DNA of 64,000 nt from Glycocaulis abyssi (GTDB lineage Bacteria; Pseudomonadota; Alphaproteobacteria; Caulobacterales; Maricaulaceae): positions 1,364,001-1,428,000 of the forward strand of contig NZ_CP163421.1 in the NCBI RefSeq assembly GCF_041429775.1, written 5' to 3'. Position numbers and translations under genes: made by a program. Under the pieces are notes generated by a model. The model searched no databases. It had not been told where the DNA came from and was given only the letters and a program-made list of their open reading frames with translations. Below, piece by piece: positions 39,183 to 49,433 of this stretch (position 1 is the stretch's first letter; each line of letters starts with the position of its first letter).

Positions 39183-42053
39183 CTATCCGTCGCGCGTCGA
39201 TGCTCTTTTTTCTACCACCTTGATAAATATGGCTCTTGTCTGGTCAGCAAGCGCCTCCACCCGCGCCTTTAACGCCTCGAGATTGGCACAGCCTGCCGCC
39301 TGGGCGAGGCGCCGGGCGAAGGGTTCGCTGGCATCTTGCGGATCAAATCCGCTGCCATGGGCCAGCCGGGTCAGCTGCGTCACCGCCTCATAGAGCGCAT
39401 GGGCCTCCAGCAGGGTGTGAGCGTCCGCCGCCTCCAGCCAGTGCGTGCCGCCCAGCCTCTCCAGCGCCTTGCGCGTGGACGGCTCGCAGCCCAGACGCCC
39501 TGCCACCAGTCCTGCCTGCGCCACGAACTCGATATCCATGAGACCGCCCTGGCGCAGCTTGAGATCCCATGATGAGGCCGCGGGCTTGTCGCGCTCCAGC
39601 CGGGCGCGCATGTCGCTGGCGGCCTTGCACACCTCTTCCTCACTCAGCGTATGCCCATTGACCCCATCGGCGATGGCGCGGGCGATGGCACCATTGTCAC
39701 CATTCGATGCGACAAGGCTCGCGCGCGTCATCGCCATGCGCTCCCACACCCAGGCCTCCTCGCGGTAATAGGTTTCAAAGCGCTGCAGCGAGACCGCTAC
39801 AGGCCCGGCAGAGCCGGATGGGCGCAAGGCCAGATCAACCGGATAAAGCGCCCCTTCCTCGGTCGGCGCAGAGAGCGCTGACACAAGGCGCTGGGTGAAG
39901 CGCGTAAACCAGACCGGCGCTTCGAGCGGCTGGGCACCGTCGGACTGCTCGGCCTGCGGCTCATACACCACGATCAGATCGAGGTCGGAATCGGCAGACA
40001 ACTCCCCGCCGCCCAGCTTGCCCATGCCCAGCACATGCCACCGTCCGGGCGCGGCCCCGTGGCGGCGCTCCATCTCGCGCTCGGCAGCTCCGGACATGGC
40101 CATCACGCTATGGCGGGCGAGGATGGAATAGGCGTTGGCCGCGTCGCTGGCCCCTGCCCGGCCACGCAGAAGCTGCGCGCCGATGCGCAGGCGCTCCTCG
40201 CGCACGAAGCGGCGCGCGGTGTTCATGGCATCCTCGAAGGTTTCCCCGCGCGCCAGACGCTCGGTGAGCACTTCCTGGCTGGCTGGACCGGTCTCGGACA
40301 ATGGCGCAGCGAAGGCCGGCTCCAGCATGACGTCCAGAAGCGCCGGGCGCTTGCCGATCTCGTCGGCGAGGCTGGGTGCCAGCCCCAGAATGGCGATCAG
40401 CTCGTCGGCCAGCGCCGGGTGCGCGGTCAGGAGCGATAACGGCTGCACGCCCGAAGGCAGGCCCTCAAAGAAGGCCGCAAACCGGGCAAAGGCGGCATCG
40501 GCATCACCGGTCGCGCCGATGGCTTCCACCAGACGCGGTGCCAGACGGGAGAACAGCCTGCGGGCCCGCTCTGTGCGCGCGGCCCGCGCCCGGCCCGCCG
40601 CCCAGCCCGAAAGCTGGTGCCAGATACGCACCGGATCGGAAAAGCCCAGCCGGGAGAGTGTTTCGAGCGTGTCAGGCGTCGGCTCCACCCCGGTCAGTAC
40701 CAGGCTGCCCTCATGGGTGGCGAGGCTCTCGCCCTCCTCGAACTGCTCGGTGAAGGCGTTGTGAACGGCGCGCAAGGTCTCCGCTACGCGCGCGTCAAAC
40801 GCGTCGAGCTCGGCATAGCCGGCAAGGGCGGCAACGCGCGCCCGGTCAGCATCCTTCTGCGGAAGCGTCTGGGTCTGCTCGTCATCAAGCATCTGGATGC
40901 GGTGCTCGACATGGCGCAGGAAGGTGTAGCTCTCGGCCAGCACGCGCGCCGTATCGGCCTCAATCAGCTCTGCCTCGCGCAAGGCATTGAGGGCTGACAG
41001 CGTGCCTGCCACGCGCAATTGCGGCTTTCGCCCGCCAAAGACCAGCTGCAGCACCTGGGCGTAAAATTCCACCTCGCGTATACCGCCCAGGCCCAGCTTT
41101 ACGTCATGTCCGGCAACGTTGAGCTCTGCGCGATTGCCAACGGCCTGTATCTGCTTGGCCAGTGCGCGGATGTCCTCCACGGCCGCGAAATCAAGCGTGC
41201 GCCGCCAGATGAAGGGCTCCAGATCGGCGATGAAGGCGTTGCCAGCCTCGATATCACCGGCCACCGCGCGCGCCTTGGCATAGGCGGCCCGTTCCCAGTT
41301 CTGGCCGACCGCCTCGAAATAGTGACGCGCCATGTCGCCATTGACCGCCAGCGGCGTGGAGGACGGGTCGGGGCGCAGGCGCAGATCGGTGCGGAACACA
41401 TAGCCCTGAGGCGTCATTTCGCTCATCAGGCGCACTAGGCGCTGGGTGAGGCGCGTGGCCAGCTTTTGCGGCTCCTTGCCGCCTGGCGCTTGGAAGCGCT
41501 CCGCCTCCCACACCACCACCAGATCAATATCGGAGGAATAGTTGAGGCTCTGCGTGCCGAGCTTGCCGAGCGCCAGCACGCTATAGCCGTGCATCGCGCC
41601 ATCATCGTCCGCCAGCCCCATCTCCCGCGCCGCAAAGCCCAGCGCGCCCTGCAGGGCGGCATCGGCAAAAGCGGAGATGGTGGCGGTAGTCTGCTCCAGC
41701 GGCCATGCGCCGGACAGATCGGCCAGCGCCGTCGCCAGATGGATGTCCATCTTGGCCTCGCGCAAGGTGCGCATAACGTCGGCTTCGGTGTCGCAAGCGC
41801 CCGCCGAGCGCGCGCTGGCAATAACCGCCTCGCATACGGCTTCAGGGCTGTCTGTGGCCAGCGCCTGCAAGGTGGCGGCGCGCCGCTCCATCAGCCGGGC
41901 CAGATAGGCCGAGGCCGACATCACCGCATCGAGAAATTCCGGCGGCCAGGCGGACAGCGCAGCCGCCGGAATACTGGCGCGCCGCTGCCGGGCCGTGTCA
42001 GCATCCCGGACAGGAAGCGCTGTAGTGATGCGTTGGGAGACAGGGGCGGTCAT
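39183..42053 (-). CDS. glnE: bifunctional glutamine synthetase adenylyltransferase/deadenylase
   Basis: Attaches and removes AMP on glutamine synthetase according to nitrogen status and PII. The 956-residue protein holds two nucleotidyltransferase domains: the N-terminal one with ALGKLGTQSLNYSSDIDLVV and the C-terminal one with GMGKLGGGELSADSDLDLIV, each carrying the catalytic DxD pair, plus two helical GlnD-UR-like linkers. ATG 42053 is used; a TTG at 42062 is possible and neither has a clear ribosome site. It lies 42 bases downstream of the two-component kinase gene, and the order degP, regulator, kinase, glnE is seen in other alphaproteobacteria. Confidence 0.96.
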   Translation of the reverse strand: MTAPVSQRITTALPVRDADTARQRRASIPAAALSAWPPEFLDAVMSASAYLARLMERRAATLQALATDSPEAVCEAVIASARSAGACDTEADVMRTLREAKMDIHLATALADLSGAWPLEQTTATISAFADAALQGALGFAAREMGLADDDGAMHGYSVLALGKLGTQSLNYSSDIDLVVVWEAERFQAPGGKEPQKLATRLTQRLVRLMSEMTPQGYVFRTDLRLRPDPSSTPLAVNGDMARHYFEAVGQNWERAAYAKARAVAGDIEAGNAFIADLEPFIWRRTLDFAAVEDIRALAKQIQAVGNRAELNVAGHDVKLGLGGIREVEFYAQVLQLVFGGRKPQLRVAGTLSALNALREAELIEADTARVLAESYTFLRHVEHRIQMLDDEQTQTLPQKDADRARVAALAGYAELDAFDARVAETLRAVHNAFTEQFEEGESLATHEGSLVLTGVEPTPDTLETLSRLGFSDPVRIWHQLSGWAAGRARAARTERARRLFSRLAPRLVEAIGATGDADAAFARFAAFFEGLPSGVQPLSLLTAHPALADELIAILGLAPSLADEIGKRPALLDVMLEPAFAAPLSETGPASQEVLTERLARGETFEDAMNTARRFVREERLRIGAQLLRGRAGASDAANAYSILARHSVMAMSGAAEREMERRHGAAPGRWHVLGMGKLGGGELSADSDLDLIVVYEPQAEQSDGAQPLEAPVWFTRFTQRLVSALSAPTEEGALYPVDLALRPSGSAGPVAVSLQRFETYYREEAWVWERMAMTRASLVASNGDNGAIARAIADGVNGHTLSEEEVCKAASDMRARLERDKPAASSWDLKLRQGGLMDIEFVAQAGLVAGRLGCEPSTRKALERLGGTHWLEAADAHTLLEAHALYEAVTQLTRLAHGSGFDPQDASEPFARRLAQAAGCANLEALKARVEALADQTRAIFIKVVEKRASTRDG

Positions 42054-42095
42054 GGGACGCAAACTGGCCCGCGTCTGACCTTCAAGGCAAGCGCG

Positions 42096-43547
42096 TCACG
42101 CGCGATGGGCGGGAAACAGCAAGGCGATGCGCAGCCCTGTTCCCTCACCGCTGGACGAACCGGGGCCGTCATCGAGTTTCAGCTCGGCACCGTGCACCTC
42201 CGCGATGGCCTGGACCAGCGACAGGCCAAGGCCGACGCCGGGCAGATTGCGGCTGGCTTCAAGGCGCACGAAGCGTTCCAGCACGCGCGGCCGTTCGTCT
42301 GGCGGAATGCCGGGGCCGGTATCGGTCACGGAAATCTCCACTGCGCCTCTGGATGTGGCCCGCAGGCGCAACATGATGGCGCCGCCGGCCGGCGTGTACT
42401 TGATGGCATTGTCCAGAAGGTTGGCCACCGCCTGCGCCACCAGCTCGCGGTCTGCCAGAATGGTCAGGCCCGCACTGGCATCCAGCGCGAAATCATGGCC
42501 GGTTTCCTCGCATACCGGCTCATAAAGCTCGGCGACGTCCGCGATAATCTCCGCCGGGTCGAGCACTTCGAGCGCGCGGCGGCGCTCACCGGTCTGAAGG
42601 CGTGAGAGCGACAGCACGGCATTGAAGGTTTTGAGCAGTTCGTCGGAATCGGAGATGGCCTGCGCCAGCGCGGCCTCACGGTCTGCGATATCTCCCGCCT
42701 CCACCAGAGCTGCTTCCAGCCGCCCGCGCATACGCGTCAGCGGCAGGCGCAAATCGTGGGCAATGGAATCGCCCGCCGATCGCATGCGCTGCATGAGGTG
42801 CTCTACCCGGTCCAGCATGTCGTTGAAGTTGGATGCCAGATCATCCAGCTCATCGCCGGAGAAATTGCGTGGCGCGCGGGTTTGCAGCCGTCCGGCCATC
42901 ACCTCACGCGCAGCGGCATTGATGTCATCGAGGCGACGCGAGAAGCGCCGGCTGACCACCGCGCCGGACACGATGCCCATCGCCACCGCCAGCCCGGACG
43001 CGATGAGCACAGCGTTGAGAATGTAGGTGACGAAGCGGGCCTCGTCCTCCACATCGATGCCGACGAAGAGCGTGTATCCGCCCTCAAGCGTACTGATAAG
43101 GCCGCGCGCGGCGCGGCTGGGCTCTGCTGCCGTCTGCCCGCCCGGCGGCGCGCGCTCATAGGTGAAACGCACCCGCCCCTGCGCGTCGGGCGGGGTGGAT
43201 GGCAGGTTGGAGATATTGCCGGACAGGCGGCGGCCGGAGGGCTGGTTCAGGAGATAGAGAAACTCCCCGCCAGCCACCGAACTCTGGACAATATAGCGGT
43301 TGGCAGCGGCGACGCCTTCGGCCCGGAAACGCGCCTCAATGGCAATGCTTTCCTGGGCGACGGCGTTATCCGCCCGGCGCACACCCGCCGTCACGGTAGC
43401 GGCATAGACCAGCGCCAGGATCACGAAGCTGGAGAACGCAAACAGCGCCGCCGACAACAGGGTCAGGCGGAAGGCCGTCGTGCGCGCGAAGGCTGGCAGG
43501 ATGAACCTGCCAGCCGGCACCGGCGATATCGGCGCTGTATCGCTCAC
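42096..43547 (-). CDS. two-component sensor histidine kinase (HAMP type)
   Basis: A 483-residue kinase: membrane helix about 28-52, a 120-residue periplasmic sensor, second helix about 173-198, HAMP linker (SRRFSRRLDDINAAAREVMAG), phospho-acceptor helix SIAHDLRLPLTRMRGRLE with His264, and an ATPase domain (NLLDNAIKYTP, DTGPGIPPDE, GVGLGLSLVQAIAEVHG). It overlaps the response regulator gene by 4 bases. The signal is unknown; the neighbouring DegP protease hints at envelope stress, as in FeuQ-like systems (inference). Confidence 0.92.
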   Translation of the reverse strand: MSDTAPISPVPAGRFILPAFARTTAFRLTLLSAALFAFSSFVILALVYAATVTAGVRRADNAVAQESIAIEARFRAEGVAAANRYIVQSSVAGGEFLYLLNQPSGRRLSGNISNLPSTPPDAQGRVRFTYERAPPGGQTAAEPSRAARGLISTLEGGYTLFVGIDVEDEARFVTYILNAVLIASGLAVAMGIVSGAVVSRRFSRRLDDINAAAREVMAGRLQTRAPRNFSGDELDDLASNFNDMLDRVEHLMQRMRSAGDSIAHDLRLPLTRMRGRLEAALVEAGDIADREAALAQAISDSDELLKTFNAVLSLSRLQTGERRRALEVLDPAEIIADVAELYEPVCEETGHDFALDASAGLTILADRELVAQAVANLLDNAIKYTPAGGAIMLRLRATSRGAVEISVTDTGPGIPPDERPRVLERFVRLEASRNLPGVGLGLSLVQAIAEVHGAELKLDDGPGSSSGEGTGLRIALLFPAHRA

Positions 43548-44215
43548 GCCTGCAGCCGGTAACCCGCACCGCGAACGGTATGCAGCATGGTCGAGCCGAA
43601 CGGCTTGTCGATCTTGGAGCGAAGCCGGGAAATGTGAACGTCGATCACATTGGTCTGGGGGTCAAAATGATAGTCCCACACCTTTTCCAGCAGCATGGTG
43701 CGCGTCACCACTTGTCCGGCATGGCGCATGAGAAATTCCAGCAGGCGGAACTCGCGCGGCTGCAGGAGGACATCCTCCCCGCCGCGCCTGACCGTGCGCG
43801 CCAGCAGATCCATTTCCAGATCACCGACCGAAAGCTGGGTCTGGACAGAACCCGGATCACGCCGCCGCGCCAGCACCTCCACGCGGGCCAGAAGCTCGGC
43901 AAAGGCGTAGGGCTTCACCAGATAGTCGTCAGCACCCGATTTCAGCCCGTCCACCCGGTCATCCACCTCGCCCAGCGCGGAGAGGATGAGGATCGGGGTG
44001 GCCATGCCTTCGGCGCGCAGGGTCTCGATCACGGACAGCCCGTCGCGGCGCGGCATCATCCGGTCAACGACCAGCACGTCGTACTGGCTGTTGCGGGCCA
44101 TCTCCAGCCCGTCCTCGCCGTCATGGGCCGCGTCGCAGACATGCCCCGCCTCACGCAGGCCCCGCCCCATGAAGGCGGCCACCTGCTTGTCGTCTTCCAT
44201 AATGAGAATACGCAT
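43544..44215 (-). CDS. OmpR-family response regulator
   Basis: A 223-residue regulator with an N-terminal receiver domain (MRILIMEDDKQVAAFMG; phospho-acceptor Asp51 in VVDRMMP; Lys in VKPYAF) and a C-terminal winged helix (LLQPREFRLLEFLMRHAGQVV, TNVIDVHISRLRSKID). It is translated ahead of and coupled to its partner kinase (ATGA overlap). The degP gene lies 35 bases upstream, on the same strand, so all may form one operon. Confidence 0.93.
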   Translation of the reverse strand: MRILIMEDDKQVAAFMGRGLREAGHVCDAAHDGEDGLEMARNSQYDVLVVDRMMPRRDGLSVIETLRAEGMATPILILSALGEVDDRVDGLKSGADDYLVKPYAFAELLARVEVLARRRDPGSVQTQLSVGDLEMDLLARTVRRGGEDVLLQPREFRLLEFLMRHAGQVVTRTMLLEKVWDYHFDPQTNVIDVHISRLRSKIDKPFGSTMLHTVRGAGYRLQA

Positions 44216-44250
44216 GTCCGGAGCTCCCGATCCGATGGTTTCAACGCGCC

Positions 44251-45732
44251 CTATTCGGCATCAAGCCGGAGCGCGACATAGCGCACCCCGCCCTGCTGGC
44301 GGGCCACCAGCACAAGTACGGCGTTGCGATTGCTTTCACGCGCAGCCGCTACGGCCGCCCGCAGATCGTCGACCGTGCGCACATCACGTCCGCCTGCTTC
44401 CAGGATGACGTCACCATTGCGGATATCGCGGCGTGAAGCCTCGGAGTCCGAACGCACGCTGTTCACCAGAAGACCACGATTACCGCTGGCACCGACGCGC
44501 TCACGCGCGGCGTCATCAGCCGGAGTGAGATTCATGCCGAACACCTCATTGCGCGAGGGCTGAACCTCAGGGCTGGTGGAGGCGGTACCGGCATCCGGGC
44601 GCTCTGACAGGCGCACGCGGATAGTGCGCTCCCGGCCATCGCGGATAATGCGCAGTTCCACGCGCTCACCGGGCGCCACTGCGCCGATACGCTGGAACAG
44701 CTCGCGCTGTTCGTTCACCGTATGATCGTCAATGCGGATGATGACATCGCCATTTTGCAGGCCAGCGTCCGCCGCCGGGGTTCCGGCGATGACTTCGGCT
44801 ACCAGCACGCCGCGCCGGTCGCGCGGCAGGCCGAGGCTTTCAGCAAGGTCTGCGGTCAGCGATTGCGGCGCGATACCCAGATAGCCGCGGCGTACTTCAC
44901 CGCCATCCATCAGCTGGTCGACAACCGATGCCGCCAGATCTGAAGGGATGGCAAAGCCGATACCGACATTGCCGCCGGTGGGCGAGAAGATCGCCGAGTT
45001 CACACCGACCACATTACCATTGAGATCAAACGCCGGACCACCCGAATTGCCCCGGTTGATGGGTGCATCGATCTGCAGGAAGTTCGTGTAGAGCTGGGTA
45101 TTGCCCAAGGGGCGGCCAATTGCGGAGACGATACCGGCCGTTGCCGTACCGCCAAGGCCAAACGGATTGCCGACCGCTACGACCCAGTCACCCACACGGA
45201 TGGACGGGGTGCGGTCGAGGCTGACATGAGCGAACTCGCGGCCCGAACCGTCAACGCGCAGCAGGGCAATATCCGTGGCGGCATCACGTCCCACGATTTC
45301 GGCCGGAAACTCCGAGCCGTCGGCCAGCGTCACCGTGATCTCGCTGGATCCGGAAATGACGTGCTCATTGGTCACCAGCAGGCCGTCAGCGGAGATAAAG
45401 AAGCCTGAGCCTTGCGAGCGGCGCTCACGCGGCTGGGCCGGTCCGCCCTGCCCGCCAAAGCGCTCGAAAAATTCGCGAAACTGCGGCGGAATGTCGGACA
45501 GGTCCGGCACGCCGCGCGGGTCAACACTGCCCGCCGCTTCAATCGAGACAACAGCCGGGCTGACCCGCTCGATCAGGTCAGCAAAGGACATCGGCGTACC
45601 CGGCGGCATGGATTCAGCGCTTCTGGCGGTCTGGGCCGATGCGCCCGGAGCCAGCTGCGGCGGCATCAGGCAGACACTGCCCGCAAGCAGGGCGGGGATC
45701 AGAAGCGAACGGAAGGCGCGCGGTGACAACAT
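44251..45732 (-). CDS. degP: periplasmic DegP/MucD-type serine protease
   Basis: Envelope quality-control protease of the HtrA family, 493 residues. A signal peptide (cleaved near ASA-QTA) precedes the trypsin-like domain with the triad His124 (TNEHV), Asp154 (ATDIALL) and Ser230 (GNSGGPAF). Two PDZ domains follow (GYLGIAPQSLTADLAESLGL and a shorter one ending VLVLVARQQGG). GAGG seven bases before the ATG marks the start at 45732. It is transcribed towards the two-component pair, the usual alphaproteobacterial arrangement. Confidence 0.95.
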   Translation of the reverse strand: MLSPRAFRSLLIPALLAGSVCLMPPQLAPGASAQTARSAESMPPGTPMSFADLIERVSPAVVSIEAAGSVDPRGVPDLSDIPPQFREFFERFGGQGGPAQPRERRSQGSGFFISADGLLVTNEHVISGSSEITVTLADGSEFPAEIVGRDAATDIALLRVDGSGREFAHVSLDRTPSIRVGDWVVAVGNPFGLGGTATAGIVSAIGRPLGNTQLYTNFLQIDAPINRGNSGGPAFDLNGNVVGVNSAIFSPTGGNVGIGFAIPSDLAASVVDQLMDGGEVRRGYLGIAPQSLTADLAESLGLPRDRRGVLVAEVIAGTPAADAGLQNGDVIIRIDDHTVNEQRELFQRIGAVAPGERVELRIIRDGRERTIRVRLSERPDAGTASTSPEVQPSRNEVFGMNLTPADDAARERVGASGNRGLLVNSVRSDSEASRRDIRNGDVILEAGGRDVRTVDDLRAAVAAARESNRNAVLVLVARQQGGVRYVALRLDAE

Positions 45733-45794
45733 GAGAAATCCTCTGGCGGCTGGGTGTGGTTTGACTCAGCTTGCAAGGGCGGAGCCAGATCGTC

Positions 45795-45821
45795 CCTGAC
45801 CGCGTTCATGCCGCGGTCAGG
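45795..45821. repeat. 10-bp inverted repeat upstream of degP
   Basis: CCTGACCGCG-ttcatgc-CGCGGTCAGG in the 138-base gap between the frameshifted hydrolase gene and degP. It may be an operator or a weak terminator; no T-tract follows. Confidence 0.45.
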
Positions 45822-45870
45822 CTCTACGCTCTATTACCAAATGGTGACGAAGCTGTAATGATAAAGGGGG

Positions 45871-47084
45871 TCAGGTCTCATCACCCGCATAGGCGGTGTC
45901 GATACGCGAACTGCGCTCCAGCGTGCGATGCACCGGGCATTTGCCGGCAATCTCCACCAGCTTTGCTGCCTGTTCATCATCGACGCCGCCTTCAACCGAA
46001 ATCGCGCGGGTGAAGACGTCGCGGGCAGGCCGGTCATCTTCAGCATCGCTTCTGGCGTGGGTCACCTGGGTCGAGATACGCCCCAGCGCCCAGTTCTTCC
46101 GGTCTGTATACATCCGCAAGGTGATGGTGGTGCAGGCCGCCAGCGCGGTTGAGAGAAGCTGGAAGGGGCCCGGACCCGCATCAAATCCGCCAAGCTCCTC
46201 TGGCTCATCTACCAGAAAGCGCGCTTCGCCCGTGGACGCCCAGCTCAAGTAAGCGCCCTTGCCGGTCTCCTGCACAAGGGCGGAGTTATGGCCGGGCGGC
46301 GAGGCTGGGGCGGCAGGCAGCGGATCGTTCAGCGCGTAGCGCTCCGCCCAGGCCGCGATGACCTTGGCCGCATGGGCGGCGTGAGCCGCGCCGCTGAGCA
46401 GATGGTCGCCATCATCAAGGCTCAGGAAGCTCTTGGGGTGTTTCGCGGCGACAAAGAGGCGCGTGGCATTGTCAATGCCCACCGTCTCGTCGCGCGGCGC
46501 ATGCGCGACCAGCAGGGCTGCTTTCAGGCTTTTGGCCGCCTCCAGCACGTTCTGCCCGGCAATGTCATCGAGGAATTGCTTGCGGATGGTGAAGGGCCGG
46601 CCAGCTGGACGCGCGCCTCGCCGGTCTGGCGTATGGTGTCCACATCATCGGCGAACTGCTTTTCGACATGGGCGGCATCAGCCGGTGCGCCGATGGTCAC
46701 GACCGCCTTGATTCCGGGGATTTTTGCCGCCGCAACCAGCACCGCCGCACCGCCCAGCGAATGGCCGATCAGAATGGAGGGCGCTTCGTAGTGCTCGCGC
46801 AAATGATCGGCAGCACGCAGCAGATCTTCGATGTTGGAGGAGAAATTGGTGTTGGCAAACTCGCCGTCGGAATGGCCAAGCCCGGTAAAGTCAAAGCGCA
46901 GGACCGCAATGCCATGTCCGGCCAGTTCGCGCGCCAGCCTGGTCGCCGCCAGCGTCTCCTTGGAGCAGGAAAAGCAATGCGCAAACAGCGCATAGCCGCG
47001 CGGCGGCGCCTTGGGCCTGTCGAGCCTGGCCGCCAGCATTGCGCCCTGACTGCCTTCAAACTCCAGCTTTTCTGACCGCATCAT
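45871..47084 (-). pseudogene. bifunctional alpha/beta hydrolase-OsmC protein, frameshifted
   Basis: The N-terminal half (47084 to about 46600) is an alpha/beta hydrolase with [23 protein letters not shown] and nucleophile motif GHSLGGAA. The C-terminal half, in another frame from about 46598 to 45871, continues the hydrolase (APRDETVGIDNATRLF, SLDDGDHLL) and adds an OsmC domain (LSTALAACTTITLRMYT). Known fusion proteins are continuous across this point ([14 protein letters not shown]-like); here one base, or four, is missing at GGCCGGCCC near 46594-46602. Either a sequencing error in a GC-rich run or a genuine inactivating frameshift. The start at 47084 has GGGAG upstream. Confidence 0.8.
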
Positions 47085-47136
47085 GCCGCTCCCGTTATTG
47101 CGTTGACGCGCGGAGTGTCCGGCAAGCGGCGGGCGC

Positions 47137-47508
47137 TTACAAGCTGTCCTTGACGGCCTTGCGGCGCATGCTGGTGAACAGGAGCGCACCGCCCAGCGCG
47201 AGGAAAACCACCGGTGCCAGCCAGAGCGGCAGAGTGCGCACCTCCATGGGCGGGCGCATCAGCACTTCATGGCCGAACCGCGCCACCAGCGCGGTGCGCA
47301 CGGCTTCGTCCTCGCGCCCGGCGGCAATCTCCTCGCGGATGAAGCGGCGCATATCGCCCGCCATGGGCGCACTGGAATCCAGCACCGACTCGCCCGCGCA
47401 CACCATGCAGCGCACCTCGCGCATCAGACCTTGCGCGCGCGCCTCGTCAGCCGGTGCCAGCTCAGGCGAAGCCTGCAGGGCCAGAGCCATCAGGAGCGCG
47501 GCAATCAT
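47137..47508 (-). CDS. ccmH: cytochrome c maturation protein CcmH
   Basis: A 123-residue membrane-anchored thiol-disulfide protein that reduces the apocytochrome c heme-binding cysteines. A signal-like N-terminus, the Cys34-x2-Cys37 motif in [16 protein letters not shown], and a C-terminal membrane helix ([17 protein letters not shown]) fit the CcmH/CycL family. It overlaps ccmF by 4 bases and closes the ccm operon. CcmG and the CcmABCD exporter are not in the window. Confidence 0.95.
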   Translation of the reverse strand: MIAALLMALALQASPELAPADEARAQGLMREVRCMVCAGESVLDSSAPMAGDMRRFIREEIAAGREDEAVRTALVARFGHEVLMRPPMEVRTLPLWLAPVVFLALGGALLFTSMRRKAVKDSL

Positions 47509-49433
47509 GGCTGCACCGTACGCTGGCGGCGAGTGAGGACTTGCGCGGTGAGCGCTGAAAACCCGCCCAGCACGATCAGGGTCGCGCCAAGGCCCAGCAT
47601 CCAGACTAGCGGATGGAAGGCGGCGCGGATTTCGTAGGCCGCACTGCCATCCTCGCGCGGGCGCGCCTCGCCGATGGAGACATAGAGATCACCCCGCAGC
47701 GATGAGCCGAGCCCCACCTCACGCGTATGCTGGTCCGCGGCCCAGTAATAGCGCCGCTCCGGGCTGATCGTGCCGCCACCGGATACTGACAGGGTGGCGC
47801 GGTCGGCCAGATAGTTGGGACCATCGGCGCGGCGCACATCGGTAAGCGTCAGGGTGCGCCCGGCGATCTCGATGCTCTCTCCGCTTCCCAGCGCGCTGTT
47901 CACATCCGGCGGACGCGAGGCATCGGCGGCCGCGCCCAGTGCGATGAAGCCCACCCCGGCATGCGCCATGGCCCGCCCGGCCGTGGCAAATTTCAGCACG
48001 CGCGTCTGTGCCAGTGGCAGCGATCTGAACACGTCCATCGCGGCCCCCGCCATCACCCATACGCCCAGCGCCCCGCCAATCACGGCCAGCACCGGCGCAC
48101 CAAACCAGACCAGAGCGATACCCGCCAGCGCTACCGGCAGGAGAAGGAAGGCCGCCCGCATCTGCTTCAAGGCCGGTCTGGCCCCGCCATTGGCCCAGGG
48201 CAGGAAGGGTGCAATCGGTACCAGCAGGAGGGCAAGGATCAGCAAAGGCGTTGCCGCCGCATCGAAATAGGGCGGACCGACAGAGACCGGCGCACCGCCC
48301 AGCATCTCCACAAACAGGGGATAGAGCGTGCCGACCAGCACCACGCCCGAAGCCGCCGCAAGAAGCAGGTTATTGGCCCCGATGAAGGCTTCGCGGCTGG
48401 TCGGCTCAAAGCCTTCGCCCTCACCCAGATGCCCGGCACGCAGTGCAAAAAGGCCAAAGCCCGCGACAGCCGACACGCCCAGCATGCCGAGAATCCAGAC
48501 ACCGCGCTCGGGATCGAGCGCGAAGGCATGCACCGACGTGATGACGCCGGAGCGGACCAGAAACGCGCCAAGGATCGAGAGGACATAAGCCAGAAGCGCG
48601 AGGAACACCGTCCAGCCGGGGAAAGCTCCGCGCTTTTCGGTGGCGATGACCGAGTGAACCAGAGCGGCCCCCAGCAGCCACGGCATGAAGCTGGCATTCT
48701 CCACCGGGTCCCAGAACCACCATCCGCCCCAGCCCAGCTCGTAATAGGCCCACCAGGCCCCCAGCGAGATACCCGCCGTCAGGCTGGTCCACGCGCCAAT
48801 CGCCCAGGGGCGCAGCGCGCGGGCAATGTCGCGCCCGGATGTTTTCTGGATCAGTCCGGCCGCCGCGATGGCAAATGCCGCCGACAGGCCGACATAGCCC
48901 AGGTAGAGAAGCGGGGGGTGAAAGGCGAGCGCGGGGTCCTGCAGGATCGGATTTAGGTCACGGCCCTGCAGCGGAGCCGGATCAAGCCGGTCAAACGGGT
49001 TGGAGGCGAACACCAGAAAGGCAAAGAACAGGCTTTGCAGCAGACCCTGCAGGCTGACCGCGCGTGCGCGCAGCGCCGGGTCGGCCGGTCCCACCCGCGT
49101 CAGGCCATAGCCAAACAGCGCCAGAATGAGACACCAGAGCAGCATCGAGCCTTCATGCCCGCCCCAGGCCGCCGTGATCTTGTAGAAAAGCGGCTTGTCG
49201 ACATGGGAATGCCCGGCAACATAGGCGACCGAGAAATCAGACTGGATGAAGGTGACAATCAGCAGCGCAAAGCCGAACGCCGAGGAAAGAAGCGCCGCGA
49301 GGCTGGCCGTGCGCCCGGCAGCGGCATAAGGCGAGCGCCCGCCCTGACTGGCCCCAACCCAGCTCAATACCATCTGCGCCAGTGAGACGATCAGGGCCAG
49401 CGCGATCAGAAAACGGCCAAGTTCTGCAATCAT
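47505..49433 (-). CDS. ccmF: heme lyase CcmF
   Basis: Large inner-membrane protein (642 residues, about 15 helices) that attaches heme to apocytochrome c with CcmH/CcmI. The family tryptophan-rich WWD signature is present (LGWGGWWFWDPVENASFMPW), along with conserved His residues in the helices (for example AWGGHEGSMLLW and FHPPLLYLGYVG). It overlaps ccmE and ccmH by 4 bases each. The long ORF on the opposite strand is only its shadow. Confidence 0.96.
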   Translation of the reverse strand: MIAELGRFLIALALIVSLAQMVLSWVGASQGGRSPYAAAGRTASLAALLSSAFGFALLIVTFIQSDFSVAYVAGHSHVDKPLFYKITAAWGGHEGSMLLWCLILALFGYGLTRVGPADPALRARAVSLQGLLQSLFFAFLVFASNPFDRLDPAPLQGRDLNPILQDPALAFHPPLLYLGYVGLSAAFAIAAAGLIQKTSGRDIARALRPWAIGAWTSLTAGISLGAWWAYYELGWGGWWFWDPVENASFMPWLLGAALVHSVIATEKRGAFPGWTVFLALLAYVLSILGAFLVRSGVITSVHAFALDPERGVWILGMLGVSAVAGFGLFALRAGHLGEGEGFEPTSREAFIGANNLLLAAASGVVLVGTLYPLFVEMLGGAPVSVGPPYFDAAATPLLILALLLVPIAPFLPWANGGARPALKQMRAAFLLLPVALAGIALVWFGAPVLAVIGGALGVWVMAGAAMDVFRSLPLAQTRVLKFATAGRAMAHAGVGFIALGAAADASRPPDVNSALGSGESIEIAGRTLTLTDVRRADGPNYLADRATLSVSGGGTISPERRYYWAADQHTREVGLGSSLRGDLYVSIGEARPREDGSAAYEIRAAFHPLVWMLGLGATLIVLGGFSALTAQVLTRRQRTVQP

